Shown here: positions 51,541 through 59,598 of the stretch, in pieces | How the letters are laid out: each line of letters begins with the position of its first letter | Numbering within the stretch: the first letter of the stretch is position 1 | Source of the DNA: an uncultured Lachnospiraceae bacterium | GTDB lineage: Bacteria > Bacillota > Clostridia > Lachnospirales > Lachnospiraceae | DNA: 64,000 nucleotides | Assembly (NCBI GenBank): GCA_900316075.1 | Contig: ONBT01000006.1 | Coordinates: forward strand, 1 to 64,000 | Direction: 5' to 3' | Translations under genes and position numbers: made by a program | Notes under the pieces: generated by a model | What the model was told of the DNA's origin: nothing | The model's database searches: none | The model's input: only the letters and a program-made list of their open reading frames with translations

Positions 51541-51975
51541 ATGTCAGCAAAAAAAAGCCTGGATGTTCTGATCGGCGGAAAAGTATATAAGTTAAGCGGC
51601 TATGAAGAGGAAGAGTACCTGCAGAAGGTGGCGGCCTATATCAACGGCAAGCTGGACGAGTTTGAGGCCATGGAGGACTTCAAGCTTTTAAATACCGACA
51701 TGCGCTCGACGTTGATCGAGCTCAATATAGCCGATGACTACTTCAAGGCCAAGGCCCTGGCGGAGAAGTACGAGGGAGACTTGTCCGAAAAGGACAAGGA
51801 AATCTATGACTTAAAGCACGAACTCATAGGGGCCCAGATGAAGGCTGAGGGCCTGGAGGACCAGGTGCGGCAGCTGACGGACGAGAAGAAGGAACTGCTG
51901 ACGAACAAGGCCAAGCTTGAGGCCTCTCTGGAGGACGCCCTGCTCGGTCCCACGGACGACGGGGACAAGGAATGA
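51541..51975 (+). CDS. zapA: Cell division protein ZapA
   Basis: Stabilises FtsZ rings. The 144-aa product has a ZapA domain in the first 95 residues (SLDVLIGGKVYKLSGYEEEEYLQKVAAYIN) and a long C-terminal coiled coil (about 80-135). The tail makes it longer than B. subtilis ZapA (about 85 aa), as is common in Clostridia. ATG at 51541 follows CGGAGGGG; an in-frame ATG at 51502 lies inside a repeat element. Own promoter upstream; probably co-transcribed with the U32 gene. Confidence 0.9.
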   Translation: MSAKKSLDVLIGGKVYKLSGYEEEEYLQKVAAYINGKLDEFEAMEDFKLLNTDMRSTLIELNIADDYFKAKALAEKYEGDLSEKDKEIYDLKHELIGAQMKAEGLEDQVRQLTDEKKELLTNKAKLEASLEDALLGPTDDGDKE

Positions 51976-51982
51976 GTATAAT

Positions 51983-54349
51983 ATGATACCCGAACTTCTG
52001 GCTCCGGCCGGCAATATCGAAATCTTAAAAGCGGCTGCTATGTCCGGTGCCGATGCGGTCTACTTCGGAGGCGACCTCTACGGGGCCCGGGCCTTTGCGG
52101 GGAACCTTTCGCACGACGAAGTCTTGGAGGCTATAAGCTTTTTACACACCCACGGGAAGAAGGCCTATCTTACGGTCAACACCCTGCTGAAGAACAGGGA
52201 GATCGAAGAAGGGCTTTTTTCATATCTCAGAGACTTTTATGAGGCGGGACTCGATGCGGTCCTGGTGCAGGACTTAGGAGTTCTGTCCTTTCTGAGGGGC
52301 TGTTTTCCCGACCTCACAATCCATGCCTCAACCCAGATGTGTGTCTCCAGCCCGTACGGCTATGAATTTTTGAAAAAACTCGGAGTGGCCCGGGCTGTAC
52401 CGGCCCGGGAACTTTCTATAGATGAAATTCGAACTCTTTCTGCAGTTCCCGGGATAGAGACCGAGGTCTTTGTCCACGGGGCTATGTGCGTCTGCTATTC
52501 GGGCCGCTGCTACCTTTCCGGCCTGATCGGCGGCCGGTCTGCCAACCGGGGCCGGTGCGGCCAGCCCTGCCGCCTGCCCTATACGGGAACAGTCGACGGA
52601 GAGAAAGCAAAGCTTCCGGGCGGCGGCAAGTACCCGGTCAGCATGAAGGATCTCTGCGGACTGCCTCTTCTGCAGGAACTCTGCAGGGCCGGGGTGGATT
52701 CCCTGAAAATCGAAGGTCGGATGAAGTCCAAAGAGTATGTGACCGGGGTTGTATCCGTCTATCGGAAGTATCTGGACCTTTTGGCCGAAGAATGGGCAGC
52801 TTCTGAAGAAACCTCGAATTCGTCCGAAAAAAAGGCAGGGAAAGAGGATGCGGCATTTTCTTTTGAACCTGCGGATATGGACTACCTGCGGGCGCTGGGG
52901 AACCGGGGAAACTTCGCCCACGTCTATTACGAAAAAAACAACAGTCCGGAAATGATTTCCTTTTCGGATTCCTCGTTTCACTCGGACCCGGCGGCGCTCG
53001 CGATGGCTCGCGCCGCTTCCGGCCCCTCTGAAGGCTCCTTCGTCGCAGAAATGAAACCTGTTGGCCCGTCTGTCAACATGGCATTCACTGCCCGGGCAGG
53101 CTCTCCTATGCAGCTTTCGGCCTCGGCTGCCGCCTCGGAAGGGCGGGTTTTCTCCGTCACAGTGACCGGAGATCTTGTTGAATCAGCAGCAAAAAAAGCC
53201 ACCAGTGAGGCGGAAGTTCGGGAGAAGCTCTCGAAACTGGGCGGGACCGGATTTGCTGCCGGTACAATAGCCGTCGAACTCGGGGACAATGTCTTCCTTC
53301 CCATGTCGAAGGTCAATTCCCTGCGGAGGGAAGCCGTCGAAAGGCTGCAGGAGGAGATGAAGCCTGCTGCAGAAAAGAAAAAGCCCGTCTGCCCGCCGGA
53401 GGACTTCTTCGCCAGGACGGAGGAGACTCTGCAGGGGCTGAAAGATACATTGCAGAATAAAAGCGGCAAGGCCAAGCAGACAGAGGGCAGAGCAGCCGTT
53501 CAGTCCGCCAATAACGAAGGGCTTCCGGAACTCTATATCTCCATCATGAATCTCGACCAGCTGTCCGGACTGGACACTCTGGAGGAGCCGGTAAGCCTCA
53601 TCATTCCGGCCTTCCTCCTCATCAAAGACGGGGCCGTGGAGCTTCTCCAGGCCCAGAAGGCAAAGGGGCGGAAGGTCTGCCTTTCTCTTCCTTATGTGTT
53701 CCGGAAACGCCTGCTGCCTTTTGAGAAAGAGCTGAAGGAGAGGGCAGATAGGGTCGGAATTGACGAATACTTTGTTTCCCAGGTGGATTCCCTCCAGTAC
53801 CTTCTGGATGCGGGAATCCCGGTGCAGAAGATTACTGGGGATAACGACCTCTATGTCTTCAACCGGGCGGCCCTGGCCTTTTATGCGGGACTCGGCATCC
53901 GGCGCTATTCGGCCCCCTTCGAATTAAACGGGGGAGAGCTCTCCCACCTGCTGCCTGAGGCCGGTATCCTGACCCTCTACGGCCGGACCCCGATCATGAA
54001 GATGGCCAACTGCCTCCTGAAGAATACCGGCAGATGCGAAGAAAAGAAGCTGCGGGAGAAGGACAGCCACAGCCTCTCCTATATTGACCGGAAAGGGGCC
54101 TCAGTGCCCGTGGTCCGGGATTGCATGAACTGCATCAACATTTTGTACAACTCCGTGCCTACGATTCTTTTCGGGGACCTTACCCAAATCGGAAAGGCAG
54201 GCTACAGCGGATATCGCCTGGACTTCACGACGGAGACGGCAGAAGAGGTGCGGGATATTCTATCTGCTTTCCAAAAGGCCCTATTCGGAGAGAAGGAACC
54301 ACTTCCCGGTGCCCACACCCGGGGCCATTACAAACGGGGCGTGGAATAG
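51983..54349 (+). CDS. U32 family peptidase-like protein with DUF3656 region (RlhA/TrhP-like)
   Basis: Members of this family hydroxylate 23S rRNA or tRNA; peptidase is an older label. The 788-aa product has PELLAPAGNIEILKAAAMSGADAVYFGG at the start and the conserved cysteines in CVCYSGRCYLSG and NRGRCGQPCRLPY (about 165-195). It has a DUF3656-like middle (about 290-520, low conservation, Ala/Ser/Lys-rich) and a C-terminal block ending in CMNCINILYNSVP. The inserted region is closer to E. coli RlhA than to YegQ. ATG at 51983 lies right after zapA, with AAGGA about 11 bases upstream. Confidence 0.85.
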   Translation: MIPELLAPAGNIEILKAAAMSGADAVYFGGDLYGARAFAGNLSHDEVLEAISFLHTHGKKAYLTVNTLLKNREIEEGLFSYLRDFYEAGLDAVLVQDLGVLSFLRGCFPDLTIHASTQMCVSSPYGYEFLKKLGVARAVPARELSIDEIRTLSAVPGIETEVFVHGAMCVCYSGRCYLSGLIGGRSANRGRCGQPCRLPYTGTVDGEKAKLPGGGKYPVSMKDLCGLPLLQELCRAGVDSLKIEGRMKSKEYVTGVVSVYRKYLDLLAEEWAASEETSNSSEKKAGKEDAAFSFEPADMDYLRALGNRGNFAHVYYEKNNSPEMISFSDSSFHSDPAALAMARAASGPSEGSFVAEMKPVGPSVNMAFTARAGSPMQLSASAAASEGRVFSVTVTGDLVESAAKKATSEAEVREKLSKLGGTGFAAGTIAVELGDNVFLPMSKVNSLRREAVERLQEEMKPAAEKKKPVCPPEDFFARTEETLQGLKDTLQNKSGKAKQTEGRAAVQSANNEGLPELYISIMNLDQLSGLDTLEEPVSLIIPAFLLIKDGAVELLQAQKAKGRKVCLSLPYVFRKRLLPFEKELKERADRVGIDEYFVSQVDSLQYLLDAGIPVQKITGDNDLYVFNRAALAFYAGLGIRRYSAPFELNGGELSHLLPEAGILTLYGRTPIMKMANCLLKNTGRCEEKKLREKDSHSLSYIDRKGASVPVVRDCMNCINILYNSVPTILFGDLTQIGKAGYSGYRLDFTTETAEEVRDILSAFQKALFGEKEPLPGAHTRGHYKRGVE

Positions 54350-54406
54350 CTGTTCTTTAAATGTGCCACAGCAGGTGCAGACTGAAATTTGCGGCAAAGC
54401 AGCTGC

Positions 54407-54420
54407 TTTACATTAATCAT
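54407..54420 (+). repeat. TTTACATTAATCAT element before the ftsW-like gene
   Basis: One base from the consensus. It ends five bases before the AAGGAG that serves the TTG start at 54441. Confidence 0.7.
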
Positions 54421-54440
54421 GAAAGAAGGAGACCGAAGCC

Positions 54441-55772
54441 TTGGTCCATTTCTTTACCTCAATCTCCAGGTTCACGATGATTTTCCTCCTGGCCATATTC
54501 ACCTATGACAGCTTCGCGGCCCTGCGGCCCAAGACCACCGAAAGGGCCCGCCGCAGCCGTTATGTGCGACAGACTGTCTTCATGTACCTGATTCTCATCA
54601 ACGGGAACCTGGTCATCTACTTAAATACAAAGGAACTCCGGGTCCTCTTCATGCTGGCCTTCGAGTGCGTCCTTTTCGCCATCGTCCTCCTGGTTTTCCG
54701 GGCGGCCTATGACGGCTCCAACAAGCCTCTCGTAAACTCCATGGCCATGCTGATGGCCATCGGCTTCATCATCATCACGAGACTCAATATCGACAAGGCC
54801 GAAAAGCAGCTCTTTTTCGCCGCAGTCGGGATGATTGTGACTGCCCTGGTTCCCCTCATCATCAAGCATGGGGCCTTTCTTTCAAAGCTCACCTGGTTTT
54901 ACGCGGTTTTCGGGGTGGGCCTCCTGGGCATCGTCCTGGTCGGGGGCTCCACAGTTTACGGGGCCAAGCTCAATATCTCGATTGGCGGCTTTACGATTCA
55001 GCCCTCTGAATTTGTAAAGATTCTTTTCGTCTTCTTTGTTTCCTGCATGTTCGCAGAAGCCACGGACACGCGGCAGGTCCTGATTACAACGGCTGTGGCC
55101 GCCCTCCATGTCCTGATTCTGATTGCTTCGAAGGACTTGGGCTCGGCCGGGATCTTCATGATCACCTACCTCATCATGCTCTATGTGGCGACGAAGAATC
55201 CCAGGTGGCTGGCGGTAGGGGCCTTACTCTGCGTCCTCGGCCTGATTCTTGCCTACTTCCTCTTTTCTCATGTCCGAACAAGATTTCTAGCCTGGAAAGA
55301 TCCGATTTCCGTCGTTGACGGGGCCGGCTACCAGGTCTCCCAGTCCCTCTTTGCCATCGGCACCGGCGGCTGGTTCGGAACCGGCCTCTGCCAGGGTATG
55401 CCGGACAAGATTCCCCTGGCCCTATCCGACTTCGTCTTTGCCTCCATCGCCGAGGAAATGGGCGGGGTCTTTGCCTTGCTTGTGATTTTCCTCTGCATCG
55501 GCGTATTTTTATTATTCTTAAATTCCGCCATGCAGATTTCCGACTTCTTCTATAAGCTCCTGGCCCTGGGCCTGGGGACCTGCTACGGAGCCCAGACCTT
55601 CATCATGATCGGGGGCGTGACCAAGTTCATCCCGTCGACCGGGGTGACCCTGCCCCTTGTAAGCTACGGGGGTTCTTCCCTCCTATCGACCATGATCATC
55701 TTTGCCATTATCCAGGGACTATATGTCCGCGAATACCAGGGAGAGGAGGACGAGTATGGCGAGCAGGAATAA
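54441..55772 (+). CDS. FtsW/RodA/SpoVE-family peptidoglycan polymerase
   Basis: A SEDS glycosyltransferase that polymerises lipid II. The 443-aa protein has about ten membrane helices and the motifs PSEFVKILFVFF, DLGSAGIFMITYLIMLYVAT, the catalytic-region GTGGWFGTGLCQG, LSDFVFASIAEEMG, and LPLVSYGGSSLLSTM. The start is TTG at 54441, nine bases after AAGGAG. It overlaps a class B PBP gene by 17 bases, the usual SEDS-PBP pairing. Which of FtsW, RodA or SpoVE it corresponds to cannot be decided here. Confidence 0.93.
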   Translation: MVHFFTSISRFTMIFLLAIFTYDSFAALRPKTTERARRSRYVRQTVFMYLILINGNLVIYLNTKELRVLFMLAFECVLFAIVLLVFRAAYDGSNKPLVNSMAMLMAIGFIIITRLNIDKAEKQLFFAAVGMIVTALVPLIIKHGAFLSKLTWFYAVFGVGLLGIVLVGGSTVYGAKLNISIGGFTIQPSEFVKILFVFFVSCMFAEATDTRQVLITTAVAALHVLILIASKDLGSAGIFMITYLIMLYVATKNPRWLAVGALLCVLGLILAYFLFSHVRTRFLAWKDPISVVDGAGYQVSQSLFAIGTGGWFGTGLCQGMPDKIPLALSDFVFASIAEEMGGVFALLVIFLCIGVFLLFLNSAMQISDFFYKLLALGLGTCYGAQTFIMIGGVTKFIPSTGVTLPLVSYGGSSLLSTMIIFAIIQGLYVREYQGEEDEYGEQE

Positions 55773-57234
55773 GAAAGACATCGACCTCATCGACCTGAAC
55801 CGGACTCCGGATCGCAAGAGAAAAAAAAAGAAAATAAATAATAACCGGGAATTCTCGGTCGTCATGTATATCTTCATGGCCCTTTTTCTCAGCCTCTCGG
55901 CCTACTTCATTTACTTCGTGGGCTTTAAGAGCGAGACCTTCATCAACTCCCCCTATAATCCCCGCCTTGCCAATATGGCCGAGCATACGGTCCGGGGCTC
56001 CATTATTTCCGCGGACGGAAAGGTCCTGGCGGAGACAAAGACCGGGAAAGACGGGACAGAATCCCGAGTCTATCCCTACGGGGCCGAGTATGCCCATGCC
56101 GTGGGTTTTGCCACAAACGGGATGAGCGGGGTGGAGCTGGATGCCAACTTTCAGATGCTGCGGAGCCACGAATTCTTCCTGACCCGGCTTTCCGAGCAGC
56201 TGACCGACAAGAAGACCAACGGGGACAACTGCAATATCACAATCGATTCCCGCCTGCAGGATACGGCCTATCAGGGCATGGGCTCCTACAAGGGGGCCGT
56301 CATTGCCATCGAGCCCTCGACCGGAAAGATTCTCTGCATGGTAAGTAGGCCTGACTTCGACCCGAACACCGTGGCGGCCGAGTGGGACTCTCTGACAACA
56401 GCCGAAACGTCTGTTCTATTAAACCGGGCCACCCAGGGCCTCTATCCGCCGGGCTCCACAGGAAAGATTTTCACGACCCTTGAATACCTGGAAGAGGGAA
56501 ATGACCCGGCGAAAACCTATGACTGCCAGGGAACTTATACCCAGGACGGTTTCACAATCCACTGCTATAATTCCGAAGTTCACGGACCCCAGGACCTTCC
56601 GGCCGCCTTCGCCAATTCCTGCAATACGACCTTTGCCCAGATGGGCCTGACCCTGGATCCGGCCCGATTCACGGCCCTTTCCACCCGCATGCTGTTTAAC
56701 CGTCCTCTGCCCACCCGCCTTCAAAACGTGTCGAAGTCTTCCTTTTCCCTTTCCGAGGCGGATTCCGACGCCAGCATCATGCAGACCTCCATCGGCCAGG
56801 GGAAAACCCTGGTGACTCCGATTCACTTATGCATGGTGTCCGCCGCCATTGCAAACGGCGGGGTTGTCTGTGAGCCATATATTATTGATTCGATTGAATC
56901 GGTGGACCATACGAGAATCAAGCGGTATAAGGGCGAAGAATATGGCTCCATCATGACAGGCGACGAAGCAGACCAGATGAAGAGCCTCATGCGGGGCGTG
57001 GTCGAAAATGGAACCGGGTCGAAACTCAAGACCGACGCCTATACGGCCTATGGAAAGACCGGCACGGCGGAATTTACCGACGACAAGTCCCGGACCCACT
57101 CCTGGTTTACGGGCGTGGCCGAAAAGGACGGGAAGCAGATTGCCATCGCTGTCATTATGGAAGATTCCGGCACCTCATCAAAGCATGCAGTTCCCCTGGC
57201 GAAAAAGTGCTTCGACACATATTTTTCCGAATGA
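55756..57234 (+). CDS. Class B penicillin-binding protein (transpeptidase)
   Basis: Cross-links peptidoglycan, paired with the SEDS polymerase upstream. The 492-aa protein has a basic cytoplasmic N-terminus (RKRKKKK), one membrane helix (about 40-60), and an N-terminal domain. In the transpeptidase domain the active sites are STGK (about residue 237), the SCN motif in FANSCNTTF, and KTG in YGKTGTAEF. ATG at 55756 follows GAGGAGGA and lies within the end of the ftsW-like gene. It resembles the PbpA-type partners. Confidence 0.93.
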   Translation: MASRNKKDIDLIDLNRTPDRKRKKKKINNNREFSVVMYIFMALFLSLSAYFIYFVGFKSETFINSPYNPRLANMAEHTVRGSIISADGKVLAETKTGKDGTESRVYPYGAEYAHAVGFATNGMSGVELDANFQMLRSHEFFLTRLSEQLTDKKTNGDNCNITIDSRLQDTAYQGMGSYKGAVIAIEPSTGKILCMVSRPDFDPNTVAAEWDSLTTAETSVLLNRATQGLYPPGSTGKIFTTLEYLEEGNDPAKTYDCQGTYTQDGFTIHCYNSEVHGPQDLPAAFANSCNTTFAQMGLTLDPARFTALSTRMLFNRPLPTRLQNVSKSSFSLSEADSDASIMQTSIGQGKTLVTPIHLCMVSAAIANGGVVCEPYIIDSIESVDHTRIKRYKGEEYGSIMTGDEADQMKSLMRGVVENGTGSKLKTDAYTAYGKTGTAEFTDDKSRTHSWFTGVAEKDGKQIAIAVIMEDSGTSSKHAVPLAKKCFDTYFSE

Positions 57235-57241
57235 ACGAGTC

Positions 57242-57270
57242 TTGCAAAAAAGGACGGCGGGGCGTACACT
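57242..57270 (+). promoter_or_regulatory. Promoter placed for a leaderless transcript
   Basis: TTGCAA (57242-57247), a 17-base spacer and TACACT (57265-57270). The predicted start, 6-7 bases after the -10, falls on the A of the ATG at 57277. Confidence 0.6.
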
Positions 57271-57276
57271 GAAATA

Positions 57277-57612
57277 ATGAAATATTTAGAACCCTTGTTT
57301 TTGGCGGACAATATCCATTCCGAGGAAAAAATCAAGCGGAAGCTTTCGCGCCGGGCCGGTGTGGCCGGGCTCTACCTCGTATGCCTTTCGGACCGGGATG
57401 ACGAGCTCTTTGTCCTTTATCCGGATGAGGAATTCATGCACGCCCCTTACGAAAACTCCGATGTGACCGTGGTCGGCCTGGCCAGGGGCTATATCACCGC
57501 CAAGCACCTCGTGAAGCGGATCATTGAGGAAATTATTGAAACAGAAGGAACTGTTGAAAAAGCAACCGTGAAGGCCTTCTTCAACAGTCGGGCAGGGGAG
57601 GGCAGCCTATGA
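57277..57612 (+). CDS. Conserved-looking protein of unknown function (111 aa), probably leaderless
   Basis: I do not recognise this protein. It begins MKYLEPLFLADNIHSEEKI and has an acidic-basic helical profile. It has a hydrophobic strand LYLVCLSDRDDELFVLYP in the middle and an ATAK/VKAFF-type C-terminal half; no signal or membrane helix is seen. No Shine-Dalgarno lies before the ATG (GAAATA), and a promoter at the right distance would start the mRNA at the ATG itself. Its stop overlaps the DUF2953 gene (ATGA), so the two, and perhaps gerW, form a unit. The DUF2953-gerW pairing suggests a sporulation or envelope context. Confidence 0.75.
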   Translation: MKYLEPLFLADNIHSEEKIKRKLSRRAGVAGLYLVCLSDRDDELFVLYPDEEFMHAPYENSDVTVVGLARGYITAKHLVKRIIEEIIETEGTVEKATVKAFFNSRAGEGSL

Positions 57613-58388
57613 GCCTTTTCTTAAGCGTCCTCGCGGTCATCGGAAAAATTCTGCTGATCATTCTTCTGGTGGTCCTGGTCCTGACTCTCTACCTCCTATT
57701 CACCCCCTTCATGTACCGGGCGGACGGGGCCTTCGGTGAGGACAATGTCTTCGTGGCCAAGCTCCACGATTTCTCCCACTTCTTCGGCATTACGGCAGCC
57801 TACTCCGGCGGCCTGGCGGCCCAGATTACTTTGCTCTGGGGAGCCGTCAAAATCCCCCTGGGCGGGAAGAAGAAGGAAAAGAAGCCTGAGAATAATGTAA
57901 AACAGGAAAGCGGACCGGAGCCTGCGTCGACCGGTAAAAAGCAAAGAAATGCTGCTGAAGCGGAGCAGGCAGCTGAATCCAAGAAGAAAAAGAGTCTTCC
58001 CTCTGCCGTTCTCGGAAATCTGGGCGGGCTGAATTACATCATCAAACAGGTTTTCTCCCTGCTAGGAAAGATGAAGCCCACAGTCCTCACGGCTGACCTC
58101 GACTACTCGACCGGGGAGCCGGATACGACGGGCTATGTGACCGGGGTCCTGGCCCTGTTCCCCTTCGTCTACGGGAGAAAAAAATCTTTCCGTCCGGACT
58201 TTCAGGCCGATGAGCCTTACATCCGGGGAACGATTGGCCTCAAAGGAAAAATCTTTCTCTTTCAGGCGGTTTATATTATAATCAGAATAATTGCAAACAA
58301 GGATTCCCGAGCCTTCATCGGCGATGTGCTCGGGGCCGTGAAGCAGCAGAAGAAGGACAAGGCAGCGAAACAGTCGAAGGCGGCCTGA
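57609..58388 (+). CDS. DUF2953-family membrane protein
   Basis: A 259-aa protein of unknown function, often encoded just upstream of gerW (ytfJ) in spore formers. One N-terminal membrane helix (LLIILLVVLVLTLYLLF, about 14-30) precedes a beta-rich part. A highly charged linker (KKEKKPENNVKQES to KKKKS, about 88-130) follows, then a C-terminal domain with a second hydrophobic stretch (KIFLFQAVYIIIRIIA). The linker contains the second copy of a 22-bp repeat. Confidence 0.8.
   Translation: MSLFLSVLAVIGKILLIILLVVLVLTLYLLFTPFMYRADGAFGEDNVFVAKLHDFSHFFGITAAYSGGLAAQITLLWGAVKIPLGGKKKEKKPENNVKQESGPEPASTGKKQRNAAEAEQAAESKKKKSLPSAVLGNLGGLNYIIKQVFSLLGKMKPTVLTADLDYSTGEPDTTGYVTGVLALFPFVYGRKKSFRPDFQADEPYIRGTIGLKGKIFLFQAVYIIIRIIANKDSRAFIGDVLGAVKQQKKDKAAKQSKAA
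57887..57908 (-). repeat. TTTACATTA element, coding copy of a 22-bp repeat
   Basis: Identical over all 22 bases to 43152-43173. It encodes ENNVKQE in the charged linker of the DUF2953 protein. Confidence 0.7.
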
Positions 58389-58450
58389 CATCCTTTGTAC
58401 ATATTGTTTCAATCGTTTGGATAGTTTGGCAGAACTACTGGAGGGCTCTA

Positions 58451-58894
58451 ATGGGAAAAGAAACGACGATTTTTGATTCAACCGTGAAGTCACTGATGGA
58501 CGGGATGGGGTCTTTCCTCTCGACGAAGACCGTGGTCGGGGAGCCCATTCATATCGATGATACGATTATCATCCCCCTGGTGGACGTGTCCTTCGGGGCC
58601 GGGGCCGGCGCCTTTTCCAATGACAAGTCCGGAGCCGGCGGAGCTATGGGCGGGAAGATGAAGCCTTCGGCTGTCCTCATCATCCATGACGGCTCCACCC
58701 GCCTCATCAATATCGCCACCCACACCGGCATCGACAAGATTCTTGACATGCTGCCCGATTTCGTGGAGCGCTTCAAGGACAAGAAGAAGCCCGAACCGGA
58801 CGAGGAAGAGAAGAAGGCCCGGGCAAAGGCCGGAGCTGCCATGGAAGAGACCATCTACGAGGCAGCGGATGTGAAAAAAGAGATGGAAGAGTGA
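58451..58894 (+). CDS. gerW: GerW/YtfJ family spore protein
   Basis: In B. subtilis, GerW is a spore-core protein needed for germination. The 147-aa product has the family blocks TKTVVGEPIHIDDTIIIPLVDVSFG, the glycine-rich GAGGAMGGKMKPSAVLII, and a lysine/glutamate-rich C-terminal helix. ATG at 58451 follows GGAGG. With the DUF2953 gene it forms the usual pair, which indicates that this organism or its recent ancestor sporulates. Confidence 0.9.
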   Translation: MGKETTIFDSTVKSLMDGMGSFLSTKTVVGEPIHIDDTIIIPLVDVSFGAGAGAFSNDKSGAGGAMGGKMKPSAVLIIHDGSTRLINIATHTGIDKILDMLPDFVERFKDKKKPEPDEEEKKARAKAGAAMEETIYEAADVKKEMEE

Positions 58895-58898
58895 TTAT

Positions 58899-58930
58899 AG
58901 GCCTGTTCCCGGAAGGGGCAGGCCTTTGTT
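58899..58930 (+). terminator. Intrinsic terminator after gerW
   Basis: AGGCCTG (58899-58905) pairs with CAGGCCT (58919-58925), with further pairing inside (TTCCCGGAAGGGG), followed by TTGTTGT. Confidence 0.75.
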
Positions 58931-58950
58931 GTACAGAAAATTCTGGTACA

Positions 58951-58981
58951 AAAAAAGAACTCCGGAGACATCTCCGAAGTT
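58951..58981 (-). terminator. Distal minus-strand terminator of rpmB
   Basis: On the minus strand, AACTTCGGAGA and TCTCCGGAGTT pair around TG (one mismatch), followed by CTTTTTTT. It is the second of two tandem terminators. Confidence 0.7.
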
Positions 58982-58996
58982 TCTGAAAATCCGGGC

Positions 58997-59026
58997 AAAA
59001 AAAGGCCCCGGGGGAATCCCGGGGTC
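58997..59026 (-). terminator. Proximal minus-strand terminator of rpmB
   Basis: On the minus strand, CCCCGGG pairs with CCCGGGG (59006-59012 and 59018-59024), followed by CCTTTTTTT. Confidence 0.8.
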
Positions 59027-59062
59027 CTTCATTTCTAAAGATCACTCAAAGAGGAGCAGCTC

Positions 59063-59248
59063 TTATGCACGCTCAACTTTGCCGCTGCGTAAGCAGGAAG
59101 TGCAAACATTGATTCTCTTGGGCGTACCATTAACGATCGCCTTGACAGATTTGATGTTTGATTTCCACATACGGTTTGATCTTCTGTGTGAGTGGCTCAC
59201 CTTGATTCCGAAGTGAGCGCCCTTTCCGCAGACAGCGCACTTTGCCAT
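59063..59248 (-). CDS. rpmB: 50S ribosomal protein L28
   Basis: A 61-aa large-subunit protein starting MAKCAVCGKGAHFGIKVSHS. It keeps the zinc-binding form with CAVC near the start and CTSC near the end. The minus-strand ATG at 59248 follows AAGGAGG; an upstream extension in the same frame is not conserved. It is divergent from asp23-fakA-recG, the same arrangement as rpmB-yloU-yloV in B. subtilis. Confidence 0.96.
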   Translation of the reverse strand: MAKCAVCGKGAHFGIKVSHSHRRSNRMWKSNIKSVKAIVNGTPKRINVCTSCLRSGKVERA

Positions 59249-59321
59249 GCCAAGCACCTCCTTGCCGTTTTTATTCGAATCAGAGCGAAAATATTCTGAT
59301 TGCCAACAAAGCAACGAACCT

Positions 59322-59350
59322 ATATTAGCAATTTGTTTCAATAAATGCAA
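59322..59350 (-). promoter_or_regulatory. Promoter of rpmB
   Basis: On the minus strand, TTGCAT (59345-59350), a 17-base spacer and TAATAT (59322-59327). Confidence 0.65.
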
Positions 59351-59451
59351 GGAAAATATTTTCTTTTTCACGAACAATTTCTGCAAAACATGAAAAACGA
59401 AAATAGGACCTTTTCGCAAAACAGATTCCGCCTTCTGACCACCCTTCATTC

Positions 59452-59479
59452 TTGTATTTTTGCCGTATTTCATTATAAT
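59452..59479 (+). promoter_or_regulatory. Promoter of asp23-fakA-recG
   Basis: TTGTAT (59452-59457), a 16-base spacer and a perfect TATAAT (59474-59479). It gives a leader of about 110 nt before asp23. Confidence 0.7.
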
Positions 59480-59539
59480 GTAAGTTATATCTGCGTCAAT
59501 TCCATGAGGCAATGTATAGCTTTGCCCAAAGTCTGGGGC

Positions 59540-59553
59540 TCTACATTAGTCAT
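59540..59553 (+). repeat. TCTACATTAGTCAT element in the asp23 leader
   Basis: One base from the consensus, about 55 bases after the expected transcript start and 45 bases before the asp23 ATG. Confidence 0.65.
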
Positions 59554-59598
59554 GTGTGCGCATTCCCCTAAAACAGTTTCCGACAGGAGGAAATTTCT

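Larger units (their letters stand above)
59249..59598. other. Divergent intergenic region of rpmB and asp23
   Basis: It contains no gene. It is AT-rich and holds the minus-strand rpmB promoter (59322-59350), the plus-strand asp23 promoter (59452-59479) and one TTTACATTA-type element (59540-59553). Confidence 0.75.

Noticed and set aside
51502..51541. ATG at 51502 as the zapA start
   Set aside because: The ATG at 51541 has CGGAGGGG; the extension reads MKAGGQLAEGPSP, unlike ZapA.
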